NCBI RefSeq assembly: GCF_007713735.2
Contig: NZ_VMNW02000039.1
Location: forward strand, 1 to 64,000
DNA from: Amycolatopsis acidicola
GTDB taxonomy: Bacteria; Actinomycetota; Actinomycetes; Mycobacteriales; Pseudonocardiaceae
Direction: 5' to 3'
DNA length: 64,000 bases
Shown here: in pieces, positions 8,044 to 15,488 of the stretch
Position numbering within the stretch: position 1 is the stretch's first letter
How the letters are laid out: every line of letters begins with the position of its first letter
Program-made: the position numbers and the translations under genes
Notes under the pieces: model-generated
The model's input: only the letters and a program-made list of their open reading frames with translations
Database searches by the model: none
What the model was told of the DNA's origin: nothing

Positions 8044-8625
8044 ATGAGCACACAACCGCCCGATCCCTACGCAGTCCTCGGCATTGAGCCCGGCGCCAGC
8101 GCCGCCGAGATCACGGCTGCCTACCGCCGCGCAGTCCGTGCCTGCCACCCCGACGCACCGCACCCCGACCGCGACCGGTTCGCGATCGTGCTCGCCGAGT
8201 ACCGCCAACTCCGCGGACCTCCGCGCGGGCCCCGTCCGTCGCCATCCCCGCCGACGCTGACACCCCAACCGGTACCGCCAGAACCCAACCACCGCGAGCC
8301 CGAGCTGGTCCCGCCGATCTGGGCGGGGTGCGCTCTGCTGGTGTGGATCGACCGGCCGCATGGCCCCGGGATAAAGACGCGCCTCGTGCCGAGAAGTCAT
8401 TCGACCACGATCACCGTTCAGGGTCCACAGTGGACTCCGGGAACCTGCGCACCAGACCGGGGTCGACGAAAGTGGTCACCGAAACGAGCTGGGTGGCGTC
8501 CGTGGTCAGCACGGCAACGCCGAACGGCTGGAACGTTTCGTGCACGGTGGGTCGGTAATAGGCCACCGCGGCGGGCTGGGCGTTCGCGACCGCCGGGTAC
8601 ATCCGATACAGCCCCGGCGCGGTGA
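8044..8625 (+). CDS. Small J-domain protein, C-terminus probably not native
   Basis: Residues 7-60 form a DnaJ J-domain: DPYAVLGIEPGASAAEITAAY, then the invariant HPD (ACHPDAPHPD). This motif stimulates Hsp70 ATPase activity. A Pro-rich linker follows. The last 90 residues lack family character and run over a sigma-factor remnant on the other strand (8411-8629), so the original 3' end has probably been lost. J-proteins of this size often accompany Hsp20 genes. The ATG at 8044 has no strong RBS. Confidence 0.6.
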   Translation: MSTQPPDPYAVLGIEPGASAAEITAAYRRAVRACHPDAPHPDRDRFAIVLAEYRQLRGPPRGPRPSPSPPTLTPQPVPPEPNHREPELVPPIWAGCALLVWIDRPHGPGIKTRLVPRSHSTTITVQGPQWTPGTCAPDRGRRKWSPKRAGWRPWSARQRRTAGTFRARWVGNRPPRRAGRSRPPGTSDTAPAR

Positions 8626-8629
8626 GCAC
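8411..8629 (-). pseudogene. C-terminal fragment of an ECF sigma factor with SnoaL-like tail
   Basis: The 72-residue frame contains LYRMYPAVANAQPAAVAYYR, then FQPFGVAVLTT and LVSVTTFVDPGLVRRF. This is the order seen at the extreme C-terminus of SigX5/SigG-type ECF sigma factors (SnoaL-like domain). The sigma-2 and sigma-4 regions are absent: upstream on this strand the sequence switches to an unrelated DUF899 fragment in opposite orientation. A rearrangement junction must lie near 8630-8655. Confidence 0.6.
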
Positions 8630-8654
8630 GTGTTCAGCGACGCTCCCGCCAGAC

Positions 8655-9019
8655 GCGCTCAGCAGGCGGCGGCGCGAACTGCCGATGGTGAAGGTGGAGA
8701 AGAACTACGTGTTCGAAGGGCTCGGCGGAAAAGGGAGCCTGCTCGACGTTTTCGAGGGCCGCCGCCAGCTCATCGTCTACCACTTCATGTTCGGGCCGGA
8801 CGACACCGAAGGGCACAACAGCTGCTCCCTGCTGGTCGACACATCAGCCACGAGGAGCATCTGCCTGCACTCGACACCACGATCGCGCTCGTGCCGTGGG
8901 CGCCGATCGGGAAACTCGCGCCCTTCCGGGAACGGATGAGGTGGACGATTCCGTGGTACCCGACCCCGCTCGGCAGGCAGACGCACGTCACGCAGTTCGA
9001 ACTGCATGACGCCCACTGA
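8655..9019 (+). pseudogene. DUF899 (thioredoxin-like) fragment with frameshift
   Basis: The sequence SRRRRELPMVKVEKNYVFEG followed by LLDVFEGRRQLIVYHFMFGP is characteristic of DUF899 proteins. After about 8838 the family sequence continues in another frame (HISHEEHLPALDTTIALVPW, then FRERMRWTIPWYP). The N-terminal helix region is missing, the CxxC-like region is lost and the C-terminal half is absent. It is a relic joined to the sigma-factor fragment. Confidence 0.7.
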
Positions 9020-9469
9020 CCGCGATGGGGCGCCGCCGCGGTCGACCGGATCCCCGCCCACGTGTGGACATCGGCCTACATACAGCGCGTGAGGGGGGCG
9101 TGGGTGGCCGAGCTAGCCGGGCTGCCGGATCGAGATCGTCTGCCTCGCGGCGGCACTGACCGCTTTGGCTGCAGCTGCTGACCCTGCACGACCAGCCCGC
9201 GCGCCGCCGGGAACCCAAACGGTTGCGCCTACCGCTGTTCCCCGCCGCCCTTCACCAGCTTGATCACCATCGCGGTGATCCGCCTGCACCCCGGAGACCA
9301 GCAACAACCCGGCCCCAACGCCTAGAGAAAGAACACTCATCCGGGCCCGTGGAATGCGGCAGCCAGCCGCTGAACGGGCCACCAACCACGCCTCACCACC
9401 AAAAACACCGTTGAAAACCCCCATTCCGGACCGACCAGGCCGGCAGGTCGGCCACGCGAAAGATCCGGG
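9020..9469. other. Intergenic stretch without a supported gene
   Basis: No reading frame here has coding character or family similarity. The stretch separates the decayed stress island from the 3' end of the large catabolic operon. No strong hairpin was found. Confidence 0.4.
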
Positions 9470-10219
9470 CTAGGCGGCCGTCCAGCCGCCGTCGACGGAA
9501 ATCGAGGTCCCGGTGACGTGGCCGGCCTGCGCGCTGCACAGCCATACCACCGTGGAGGCGACGTCCTCCGGCTCGATCAGCTTCTTGATCGCGGCACGCC
9601 GCAGCAGCACATCTCCCACGACCTCGTCGCGGGAGATGTCGTGGGCGGCGGCCTGCGCGGTGATCTGGCCTTCGACGAGCGGGGTGCGCACGTAGCCGGG
9701 GTTCACGCAGTTGCTGGTGACACCGAACTGGGCGCCTTCCAGTGCGGTGACCTTCGACAAGCCCTCAAGACCGTGTTTCGCCGCGACGTAGGCGGACTTG
9801 AAGACGGACGCGCGCAGCCCATGGACACTCGACATGTTCAAGATCCGCCCCCATCTCCGGGCATACATCGCCGGGAGGCTGCGGCGGATCAGCAGGAACG
9901 GTGCCATCACCATCAGTGCCTGCATCCGCGCGAACTCCTCCGGCGGGAACTCCGTGAGGGGCGCGACGTGCTGGAACCCGGCGTTGTTCAGCAGAATGTC
10001 GACGTTGTCCGGGAGCGTCTCGACCGCTGCGGGGTCGGTCAGATCGGCGGCGTGTGCCCATCCTCCAACCTCCGCGGCGGCCCGTTCGGCCCCCTCGGCA
10101 TCGAGGTCGACTACGTGCACCCTCACCCCGACCGCGCTCAGGGCACGCGCGCAGGCCAGGCCAATGCCCCCGGCACCACCGGTCACGAGCGCCGTTTTGC
10201 CCGTAAGATCTGTTGCCAT
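9470..10219 (-). CDS. 3-hydroxybutyrate dehydrogenase-type SDR
   Basis: This 249-residue classical short-chain dehydrogenase has the cofactor motif TGGAGGIG (residues 14-21), NNAGFQH after strand 4 (typical of D-3-hydroxybutyrate dehydrogenases), a catalytic Ser in NMSSVHG and Y-x3-K in AYVAAK. It ends in the family's GTSISVDGGW. Oxidation of a 3-hydroxyacid to a 3-ketoacid with NAD is the expected reaction. ATG 10219 is preferred over 10237 because GGGAGA lies at a usable distance. It is the last gene of the long minus-strand operon. Confidence 0.85.
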   Translation of the reverse strand: MATDLTGKTALVTGGAGGIGLACARALSAVGVRVHVVDLDAEGAERAAAEVGGWAHAADLTDPAAVETLPDNVDILLNNAGFQHVAPLTEFPPEEFARMQALMVMAPFLLIRRSLPAMYARRWGRILNMSSVHGLRASVFKSAYVAAKHGLEGLSKVTALEGAQFGVTSNCVNPGYVRTPLVEGQITAQAAAHDISRDEVVGDVLLRRAAIKKLIEPEDVASTVVWLCSAQAGHVTGTSISVDGGWTAA

Positions 10220-10263
10220 ATCGGGAAAATCTCCCATCGAAGTCCGGCACTCACCCGGCCGCG

Positions 10264-11391
10264 TTATTGCAACGCCTCGTACGCACTCATCATCTCGGAA
10301 TTCCGTCGCCGAAACTCCTCGTAACGCACACGCCCGGTTCTCATGACGTACTCGAGCGTCAGCTTGGCGAGATCCCGGGGCGGTCGATCCTCAAGGCTCT
10401 CGTACCAGCCAATGCTTCGAACAGCTGCCCGCTGGAAACTTTCCGCGACGTGGCGCCTGGTTTCCTCGTACCCGCGTAGCGCCGCCGGCACGTCCCAGCC
10501 GCCAGCGATCAGAGCGTCCACAAGATACACGGCATCGCGCATGGAAAGACGTGTGCCCGAGCCCAGCGAGGGATGAACGGTGTGCAGCGCGTCCCCTATC
10601 AGCGTCACATTGTCGTGGCTCCACGATCCGGCACACCGCACGAACTTCGGCTGGAACCAGAGGGATTTGTTCGTATAGAGGCGATCCCCTTGCAGGGAGT
10701 CGGAGAAAATCTCCTCGCACCGCTGTCGTGACGCCTCTTCGTCGAGAGTGTCGAAGTTCCCATTGTGGTACGCCTGGGGCGACAATTCCACAAGGAAGTT
10801 GCTCCGGTCCGGCGAGTATTGGGAGGCGTGTCCGACAAATACCCCTTCAGGACGGTTCATAAAGATGAGTGACGGCGCGTTGAACAGCCGGGGTGTACCG
10901 TACCAGGCAAACCAGTTATTTCCATAGCTGATCTCCGGCTTGAACGTCTCAGTGAACAGCTCGCGAACCTGGCTGTTGACACCATCCGCGCCGACGACAA
11001 GGTCCCAGCCCGCCAATTCGTCACTTGTTTCGACTCGCTCGTTGTGCGCGAACGTCACTCCCGCCGCTCGCGCCCACCGTTGCAGCTTCTCCAACAGGAG
11101 GATGCGAGAAATGCGGTAGAAACTGGACGCATGCACGGTCATGGACTTGCCGTCGAGAATGAACCCCATCTCGTCGGTGATATCAGAGCCATCGCTCAAG
11201 TCGTCGATGACGTCACAGGCGGCGGGGCGCAAGGCGTCAAGAGCGGATTCCGTCAACCCGATTCCCCATCCGTAGGTCGCGTCCGCTGGATTCTGCTCCA
11301 CGATGTGCACCGAGATATCCGGTCGTGCGCGCTTGAGTAGGATCCCGAGAAAGAGCCCTCCGGGTCCCCCGCCCACTACGAGAACTTTCAC
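10264..11391 (-). CDS. FAD monooxygenase resembling the N-terminal half of 2-aminobenzoyl-CoA monooxygenase/reductase
   Basis: This 375-residue class A flavoprotein monooxygenase has a Rossmann motif GGGPGGL (7-13), the YGWGIGL loop (about 40-46), a DG motif (GADGVNS) and the second FAD motif GDALHTVHPSLGSGT. The ending SIGWYESLEDRPP...RTGRVRYEEFRRRN is typical of the monooxygenase half of salicylyl-CoA 5-hydroxylase and 2-aminobenzoyl-CoA monooxygenase/reductase. In those proteins an OYE domain is fused C-terminally; here the OYE is a separate gene (12011-13192). It is joined by an ATGA overlap to the flavodoxin gene. The CoA-ester substrate is inferred. Confidence 0.8.
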   Translation of the reverse strand: MKVLVVGGGPGGLFLGILLKRARPDISVHIVEQNPADATYGWGIGLTESALDALRPAACDVIDDLSDGSDITDEMGFILDGKSMTVHASSFYRISRILLLEKLQRWARAAGVTFAHNERVETSDELAGWDLVVGADGVNSQVRELFTETFKPEISYGNNWFAWYGTPRLFNAPSLIFMNRPEGVFVGHASQYSPDRSNFLVELSPQAYHNGNFDTLDEEASRQRCEEIFSDSLQGDRLYTNKSLWFQPKFVRCAGSWSHDNVTLIGDALHTVHPSLGSGTRLSMRDAVYLVDALIAGGWDVPAALRGYEETRRHVAESFQRAAVRSIGWYESLEDRPPRDLAKLTLEYVMRTGRVRYEEFRRRNSEMMSAYEALQ

Positions 11392-12014
11392 TGCTCGCCC
11401 CTCTCTGTGACACGGGGTGCCGACGCGCAGCCGTTGGCCGATGCCTCACCACTCTGCCGCCAGCGATGGGCGGCGAGGGCGACCCTGTTGCCCAGCGCTT
11501 CCGCCGTGGCGACGTCGCTTTCCGGAATTCCTTCTATCCCGAGATCGACGTCGGACTTCGCCATCGCGCCAGCGTACGAACCGAGTCGATTCACGTTGTC
11601 AGCCGTCGATGTGCTGGAGCTGCCGCCGTCGGGCAAGCCCAATCCGACCCACACCATTCCGTGTTGCATGGCGAACAGCATCAGCTGAACCAGTGTGTTG
11701 AGTTTGTCTCCGCTGTATCCGCCGGAATTCGTGAAACCGGCCCCGATCTTGTCCTTCCATCTTTGCTTCAACCAGATACCCGACGTCGCGTCGATGAACT
11801 CTTTGAAGCCGGCCGACGGTCCGGCCATGTAGGTGGGGCACCCGAAGACGAGCGCGTCAAAGCCGTCGAGCTGGGCGGGGTCAGCGGCGGCGTCTTCCGC
11901 GAAGACCATGCGTGCGCTGGTTCCTGGGACGGCGGCTGCACCCTCGGCGACCGCACGCGCCAACGCCGCGGTGTGCCCGAAGCCGCTGTGGTAGACAATT
12001 CCGATCGAGGTCAT
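11388..12014 (-). CDS. WrbA/flavodoxin-like NAD(P)H:quinone reductase
   Basis: This 208-residue protein starts IGIVYHSGFGHTAALARAV, the phosphate-binding loop of flavodoxins. FGCPTYMAGPSAGFKEFID and TNSGGYSGDKLNTLVQL are the other FMN contacts of WrbA-type quinone reductases. It sits between the OYE and monooxygenase genes with ATGA overlaps on both sides, implying co-translation and perhaps provision of reducing power or quinone reduction in the same pathway. The last 25 residues are low-complexity. Confidence 0.85.
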   Translation of the reverse strand: MTSIGIVYHSGFGHTAALARAVAEGAAAVPGTSARMVFAEDAAADPAQLDGFDALVFGCPTYMAGPSAGFKEFIDATSGIWLKQRWKDKIGAGFTNSGGYSGDKLNTLVQLMLFAMQHGMVWVGLGLPDGGSSSTSTADNVNRLGSYAGAMAKSDVDLGIEGIPESDVATAEALGNRVALAAHRWRQSGEASANGCASAPRVTERGEQ

Positions 12015-13192
12015 CGGTTCGAACCTTCCCTGCCCATGCCGTTGTGCTCCCGCTGGTGGCGCCGGGGCCACGCACCCTTCAGGTACTGGGTGGGGTACGG
12101 CGCCCGATCCCGGCCGATGCCGAGGGCGTGCGCGGCCCGCAATGGCCATGAGGGCTCACGCAGCGCCGCGCGCGCGAGCAGGACCGCATCCGCGGAGCCT
12201 TCTGCGAGGATGCGTTCTGCTTGTTCCGGATCGGTGATCAAGCCGACCGCGCCGGTGGGAATCCCCGCGGTGGCGCGGATCTGTCGTGCGAACGGAACCT
12301 GGTAGCCAGGACCGACGGCCAATCGGGCCGGCGCGACCACTCCCCCTGACGAGACGTCGATCAGGTCGACGCCGAGGGTCTGGACGCGCCCGGCAAGTTC
12401 GGCGGTGTCCTCGACCGTCCACCCGCCGTCGACCCACTCACTCGCCGAGAACCGCACGAACAGTGGTTTGCCGGCCGGCCATTCCTTCCGTACGGCCTCG
12501 ACGATCTCGATGAGCACCTTGGCCCGGTTATCGAAGGATCCGCCGTAGTCGTCGGCGCGGAAGTTCGACAGCGGCGAAAGGAACTGGTGGATCAGATAGC
12601 CGTGTGCCGCGTGCAGTTCGATGACGTCGAAACCGGCGCGGTCGGCCCGAGACGCCGCGGCGGCGAACGCCCGCACGGTATCGGCGATGTCCTCGCGAGT
12701 CATCTCCTGGGGCGTGTCGAGACCGTCGAGAGCCACCGGCGACGGGCCGACAGCCTGCCAGCCCCCTTCGGCCGCGGGGATCGTCCCGTCCCGGCGCAGC
12801 GCGAGAGCCCACGTGGAAGCCTTGCGTCCGGCATGCGCCAGCTGCACGCCGATGGCCGTGTTCTGGCTGTGTACGAAGTCCACGATTCGAGCCCAGGCCG
12901 TCTGCTGGGTTTCGTTCCACAGTCCGGTGTCGTGCGGGCTGATCCGCCCTTCCGGCAGTACGGCCGTGGCCTCGGTCATGATCAGCCCGAACCCTCCGGC
13001 CGCGCGCGCTCCGAGATGGACGAGGTGCCAGTCGGCCGGAACGCCGTCCTGGGATTCGACGCTGTACTGGCACATGGGCGAGAGCCACACCCGGTTTTTC
13101 AGCTCGAGCTCACGCAGCCGCAGGGGCGAGAACAACAGCAGCGTCCTCACGTCCTTCTCGATCTGCGTCACGTCGGCGGCCGTCCGTGTCAT
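12011..13192 (-). CDS. OYE-family NADH:flavin oxidoreductase, YqjM/ABMR-reductase type
   Basis: This 393-residue TIM-barrel flavoprotein has FSPLRLRELELKNRV, PMCQYS (active-site Cys of the YqjM class), GVQLAHAGRK (substrate-binding His) and HAAHGYLIHQFLSPLSN. The C-terminal phosphate-binding region includes GLITDPEQAERIL and DAVLLARAALREPSWP. The same domain is fused behind the monooxygenase in 2-aminobenzoyl-CoA monooxygenase/reductase, where it reduces the dearomatised ring. ATGA overlaps link it to the thiolase and flavodoxin genes. Confidence 0.88.
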   Translation of the reverse strand: MTRTAADVTQIEKDVRTLLLFSPLRLRELELKNRVWLSPMCQYSVESQDGVPADWHLVHLGARAAGGFGLIMTEATAVLPEGRISPHDTGLWNETQQTAWARIVDFVHSQNTAIGVQLAHAGRKASTWALALRRDGTIPAAEGGWQAVGPSPVALDGLDTPQEMTREDIADTVRAFAAAASRADRAGFDVIELHAAHGYLIHQFLSPLSNFRADDYGGSFDNRAKVLIEIVEAVRKEWPAGKPLFVRFSASEWVDGGWTVEDTAELAGRVQTLGVDLIDVSSGGVVAPARLAVGPGYQVPFARQIRATAGIPTGAVGLITDPEQAERILAEGSADAVLLARAALREPSWPLRAAHALGIGRDRAPYPTQYLKGAWPRRHQREHNGMGREGSNR

Positions 13193-14406
13193 GACAGTCG
13201 CTCCAGGACCATGGCCATGCCTTGGCCGCCGCCGACGCACATGGTTTCCAGTCCGAACTGTTCGTCGTGGAAACGCAGGGAGTTGAGCAAGGTGGTGGCG
13301 ATCCTGGCGCCGGTCATCCCGAAGGGGTGGCCGACGGCGATAGCGCCACCGTTGACGTTCAGTTTGTCCTCATCGATGCCCAGCTCGCGTGCCGACGCGA
13401 CGACCTGTGCCGCGAAAGCTTCGTTGATCTCCACCAGGTCGATGTCGTCGATGGTGAGACCTGCCCGGGCGAGCGCCTGCCGCGAGGCTTCGACCGGGCC
13501 GAGCCCCATGATCTCCGGGGACAGGCCGGACACGCCAGTGCTGACGATGCGGGCCAGCGGGGTAATGCCCAGCTGTTTCGCCCTGGCGTCGGACATGATC
13601 ACGACGGCAGCGGCACCGTCGTTGAGGGGACAGCAGTTGCCGGCGGTCACCGTGCCGTCTGGGCGGAAGACCGGCTTCAGCGAAGCGACGCCCTCCATCG
13701 TCACCCCTGGGCGTGGGCCGTCGTCCGCGTCCACAACCGTGCCATCCGCAAGCGTCACCGGCGTGATCTCGCGGGCCCAAAACCCGTTCGCGATAGCCTG
13801 TTCCGCACGGTTTTGTGAGCGCACGCCGAACGCGTCCTGCTCTTCGCGGCTCACATTCTTCAGCTGGGCAACGTTTTCCGCGGTCTGCCCCATCGCGATG
13901 TAGATATCCGGCAGCGATCCCGCGATACGCGGATCCACCCAGGTGTGGCCACCGCCCGCGAGTTTCTCCGTAGCGGCCTTGGCGTCAGCGAAGATCGGGT
14001 TCTCGGTTTCCGGAAGACCGTCCGCGTAGCCCTTGGCGAACCGGCTGACCGTCTCCACCCCGGCGGAGACGAACACCTCTCCCTCGCCGGCTTTGATCGC
14101 GTGCAGGGCCATCCGAGTGGTCTGCAGGCTGGACGAACAGTAACGGTTGACCGTGGTCCCTGGCAGGGAATCCATTCCTGCCAGCACCGTTACCACGCGG
14201 GCCAGGTTGAAACCGGCCTCGCCCGCGGGCTGCGCGCAGCCCACCATCAGGTCATCGATCTCCACCGGGTCGAGTTCCGGCACCTTCGCCAGCGCCGCCC
14301 GCACCATCCGGGCCGTGAGGTCGTCTGGACGCAGGTCTTTGAGCGATCCCTTGTTGGCGCGACCGATCGGTGAACGAGCCGTGGCGACGATGACTGCCTC
14401 TGGCAT
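13189..14406 (-). CDS. Acetyl-CoA acetyltransferase (thiolase)
   Basis: This 405-residue thiolase II-family enzyme cleaves 3-ketoacyl-CoA with CoA. Visible catalytic features are the nucleophilic Cys in NRYCSSSLQT (about residue 90), NGGAIAVGHPFGMTGAR (catalytic His) and CVGGGQGMA (second Cys). AGGAGG lies eight bases before the ATG at 14406. In this operon it most likely performs the last cleavage of the side chain or ring-opened acyl-CoA. Confidence 0.93.
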   Translation of the reverse strand: MPEAVIVATARSPIGRANKGSLKDLRPDDLTARMVRAALAKVPELDPVEIDDLMVGCAQPAGEAGFNLARVVTVLAGMDSLPGTTVNRYCSSSLQTTRMALHAIKAGEGEVFVSAGVETVSRFAKGYADGLPETENPIFADAKAATEKLAGGGHTWVDPRIAGSLPDIYIAMGQTAENVAQLKNVSREEQDAFGVRSQNRAEQAIANGFWAREITPVTLADGTVVDADDGPRPGVTMEGVASLKPVFRPDGTVTAGNCCPLNDGAAAVVIMSDARAKQLGITPLARIVSTGVSGLSPEIMGLGPVEASRQALARAGLTIDDIDLVEINEAFAAQVVASARELGIDEDKLNVNGGAIAVGHPFGMTGARIATTLLNSLRFHDEQFGLETMCVGGGQGMAMVLERLS

Positions 14407-14453
14407 GGGGCTGGCCTCCTGTGAAAGTCGTTGGTGCGTAGACAAAAACCGGC

Positions 14454-15488
14454 TCAGGTGCCTAACCGGCTCAAAGCGGACTCGGCCAGCACGTGAGCGT
14501 CGTCGGTGAGTTCGTCCACGGCGAGCTCGGAACCGGCTCGGCCGCCGCGGCGGTAGCGGGACGCGACGCCGAGTGTGATAACGGCCAGGCGCCAGGCCGC
14601 GAAAGCGATGTAGTAGGGCAAATCGGTGAGGTCGAGCCCGGAGCCGGCCGCGTAGCGGGCGGTGAGATCGGCCGCTGCGGGAAAGCCGGGAAGCTCGCTC
14701 CCGCTCGGCAGAACCGCGGCCAGCCGCTGTTCTGGTTGCCAGTAAAGCATCAGCCAGCCGAGGTCGGCGAGTGGATCGCCCTGAGTGGACAGTTCCCAGT
14801 CGAGGACCGCGCGGACCCCACCTGTCTCGGAAAGGACCACGTTGTCGAGCCGGAAGTCGCCGTGCAGCAAGGCGGTGCGCTGCTGGCGCGGCATCAGGCG
14901 GGCCAGTCGCAGCTGTCCTTCGCGCAGCAGTGCGGCAGTGCCGGACTCGCCGTGGATCTGAGCTGACCATCGGCGTAGCTGCCTGCCGAGATAACCATTG
15001 GGCCGCCCAAGGTCGGCGAGGCCCATCTCGGCGAGCGACGCGCGGTGCAGTTCGATGAGCTGGTCGACAAGGGCGTGGCCGGCGCGCCGCCTGACGGGTT
15101 CGTCCAGCGCCGCCGCGCTCGCCGTGTCACGCACGATGGTGCCGTCGACGAACTCCATCACCGAGAACGGCACCCCGATCACGTTTTCGTCGTCGCAGAA
15201 GGCGATCTGCCCGGCGACGCGCACGTGGGATCGCCGGGACAACGCCTGCTGGATCCGGAATTCCCTGGCGATGTCGTGTGCGCCTTGGACTTCGATCCGG
15301 GCGGGTGGGCGACGAAGCACGACTCGATGCCCCATCGCGTCGCCGACTTGGTAGGTGAGGTTGGATCGGCCGCCCGCGATCAGGGTCGAGGCGAGCGGCG
15401 GCCGCAGCTCGGGGACCAGCGGCTCGAGCCACGGCTCGAGCCGGTCCACAGGCAGCGTGGTGAGGGAAGCGAGATTGCCGATGCTCAT
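14454..15488 (-). CDS. APH-family kinase-like protein (LvaA/ACAD10-11 kinase type)
   Basis: This 344-residue protein has the aminoglycoside-phosphotransferase/choline-kinase fold: an early LIAGGRSNLTYQV nucleotide loop, VMEFVDG hinge, catalytic LLHGDFRLDNVV (about 200-211) and metal-binding AVLDWELSTQGDPLADLGW. Proteins of this subfamily next to acyl-CoA dehydrogenases phosphorylate 4-hydroxyacyl-CoA in LvaA and the mammalian ACAD10/11 systems. The operon setting (acyl-CoA dehydrogenase, hydratase, ligase) fits that rather than antibiotic resistance. The substrate is inferred. Its ATG overlaps the stop of the ligase gene. Confidence 0.75.
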   Translation of the reverse strand: MSIGNLASLTTLPVDRLEPWLEPLVPELRPPLASTLIAGGRSNLTYQVGDAMGHRVVLRRPPARIEVQGAHDIAREFRIQQALSRRSHVRVAGQIAFCDDENVIGVPFSVMEFVDGTIVRDTASAAALDEPVRRRAGHALVDQLIELHRASLAEMGLADLGRPNGYLGRQLRRWSAQIHGESGTAALLREGQLRLARLMPRQQRTALLHGDFRLDNVVLSETGGVRAVLDWELSTQGDPLADLGWLMLYWQPEQRLAAVLPSGSELPGFPAAADLTARYAAGSGLDLTDLPYYIAFAAWRLAVITLGVASRYRRGGRAGSELAVDELTDDAHVLAESALSRLGT

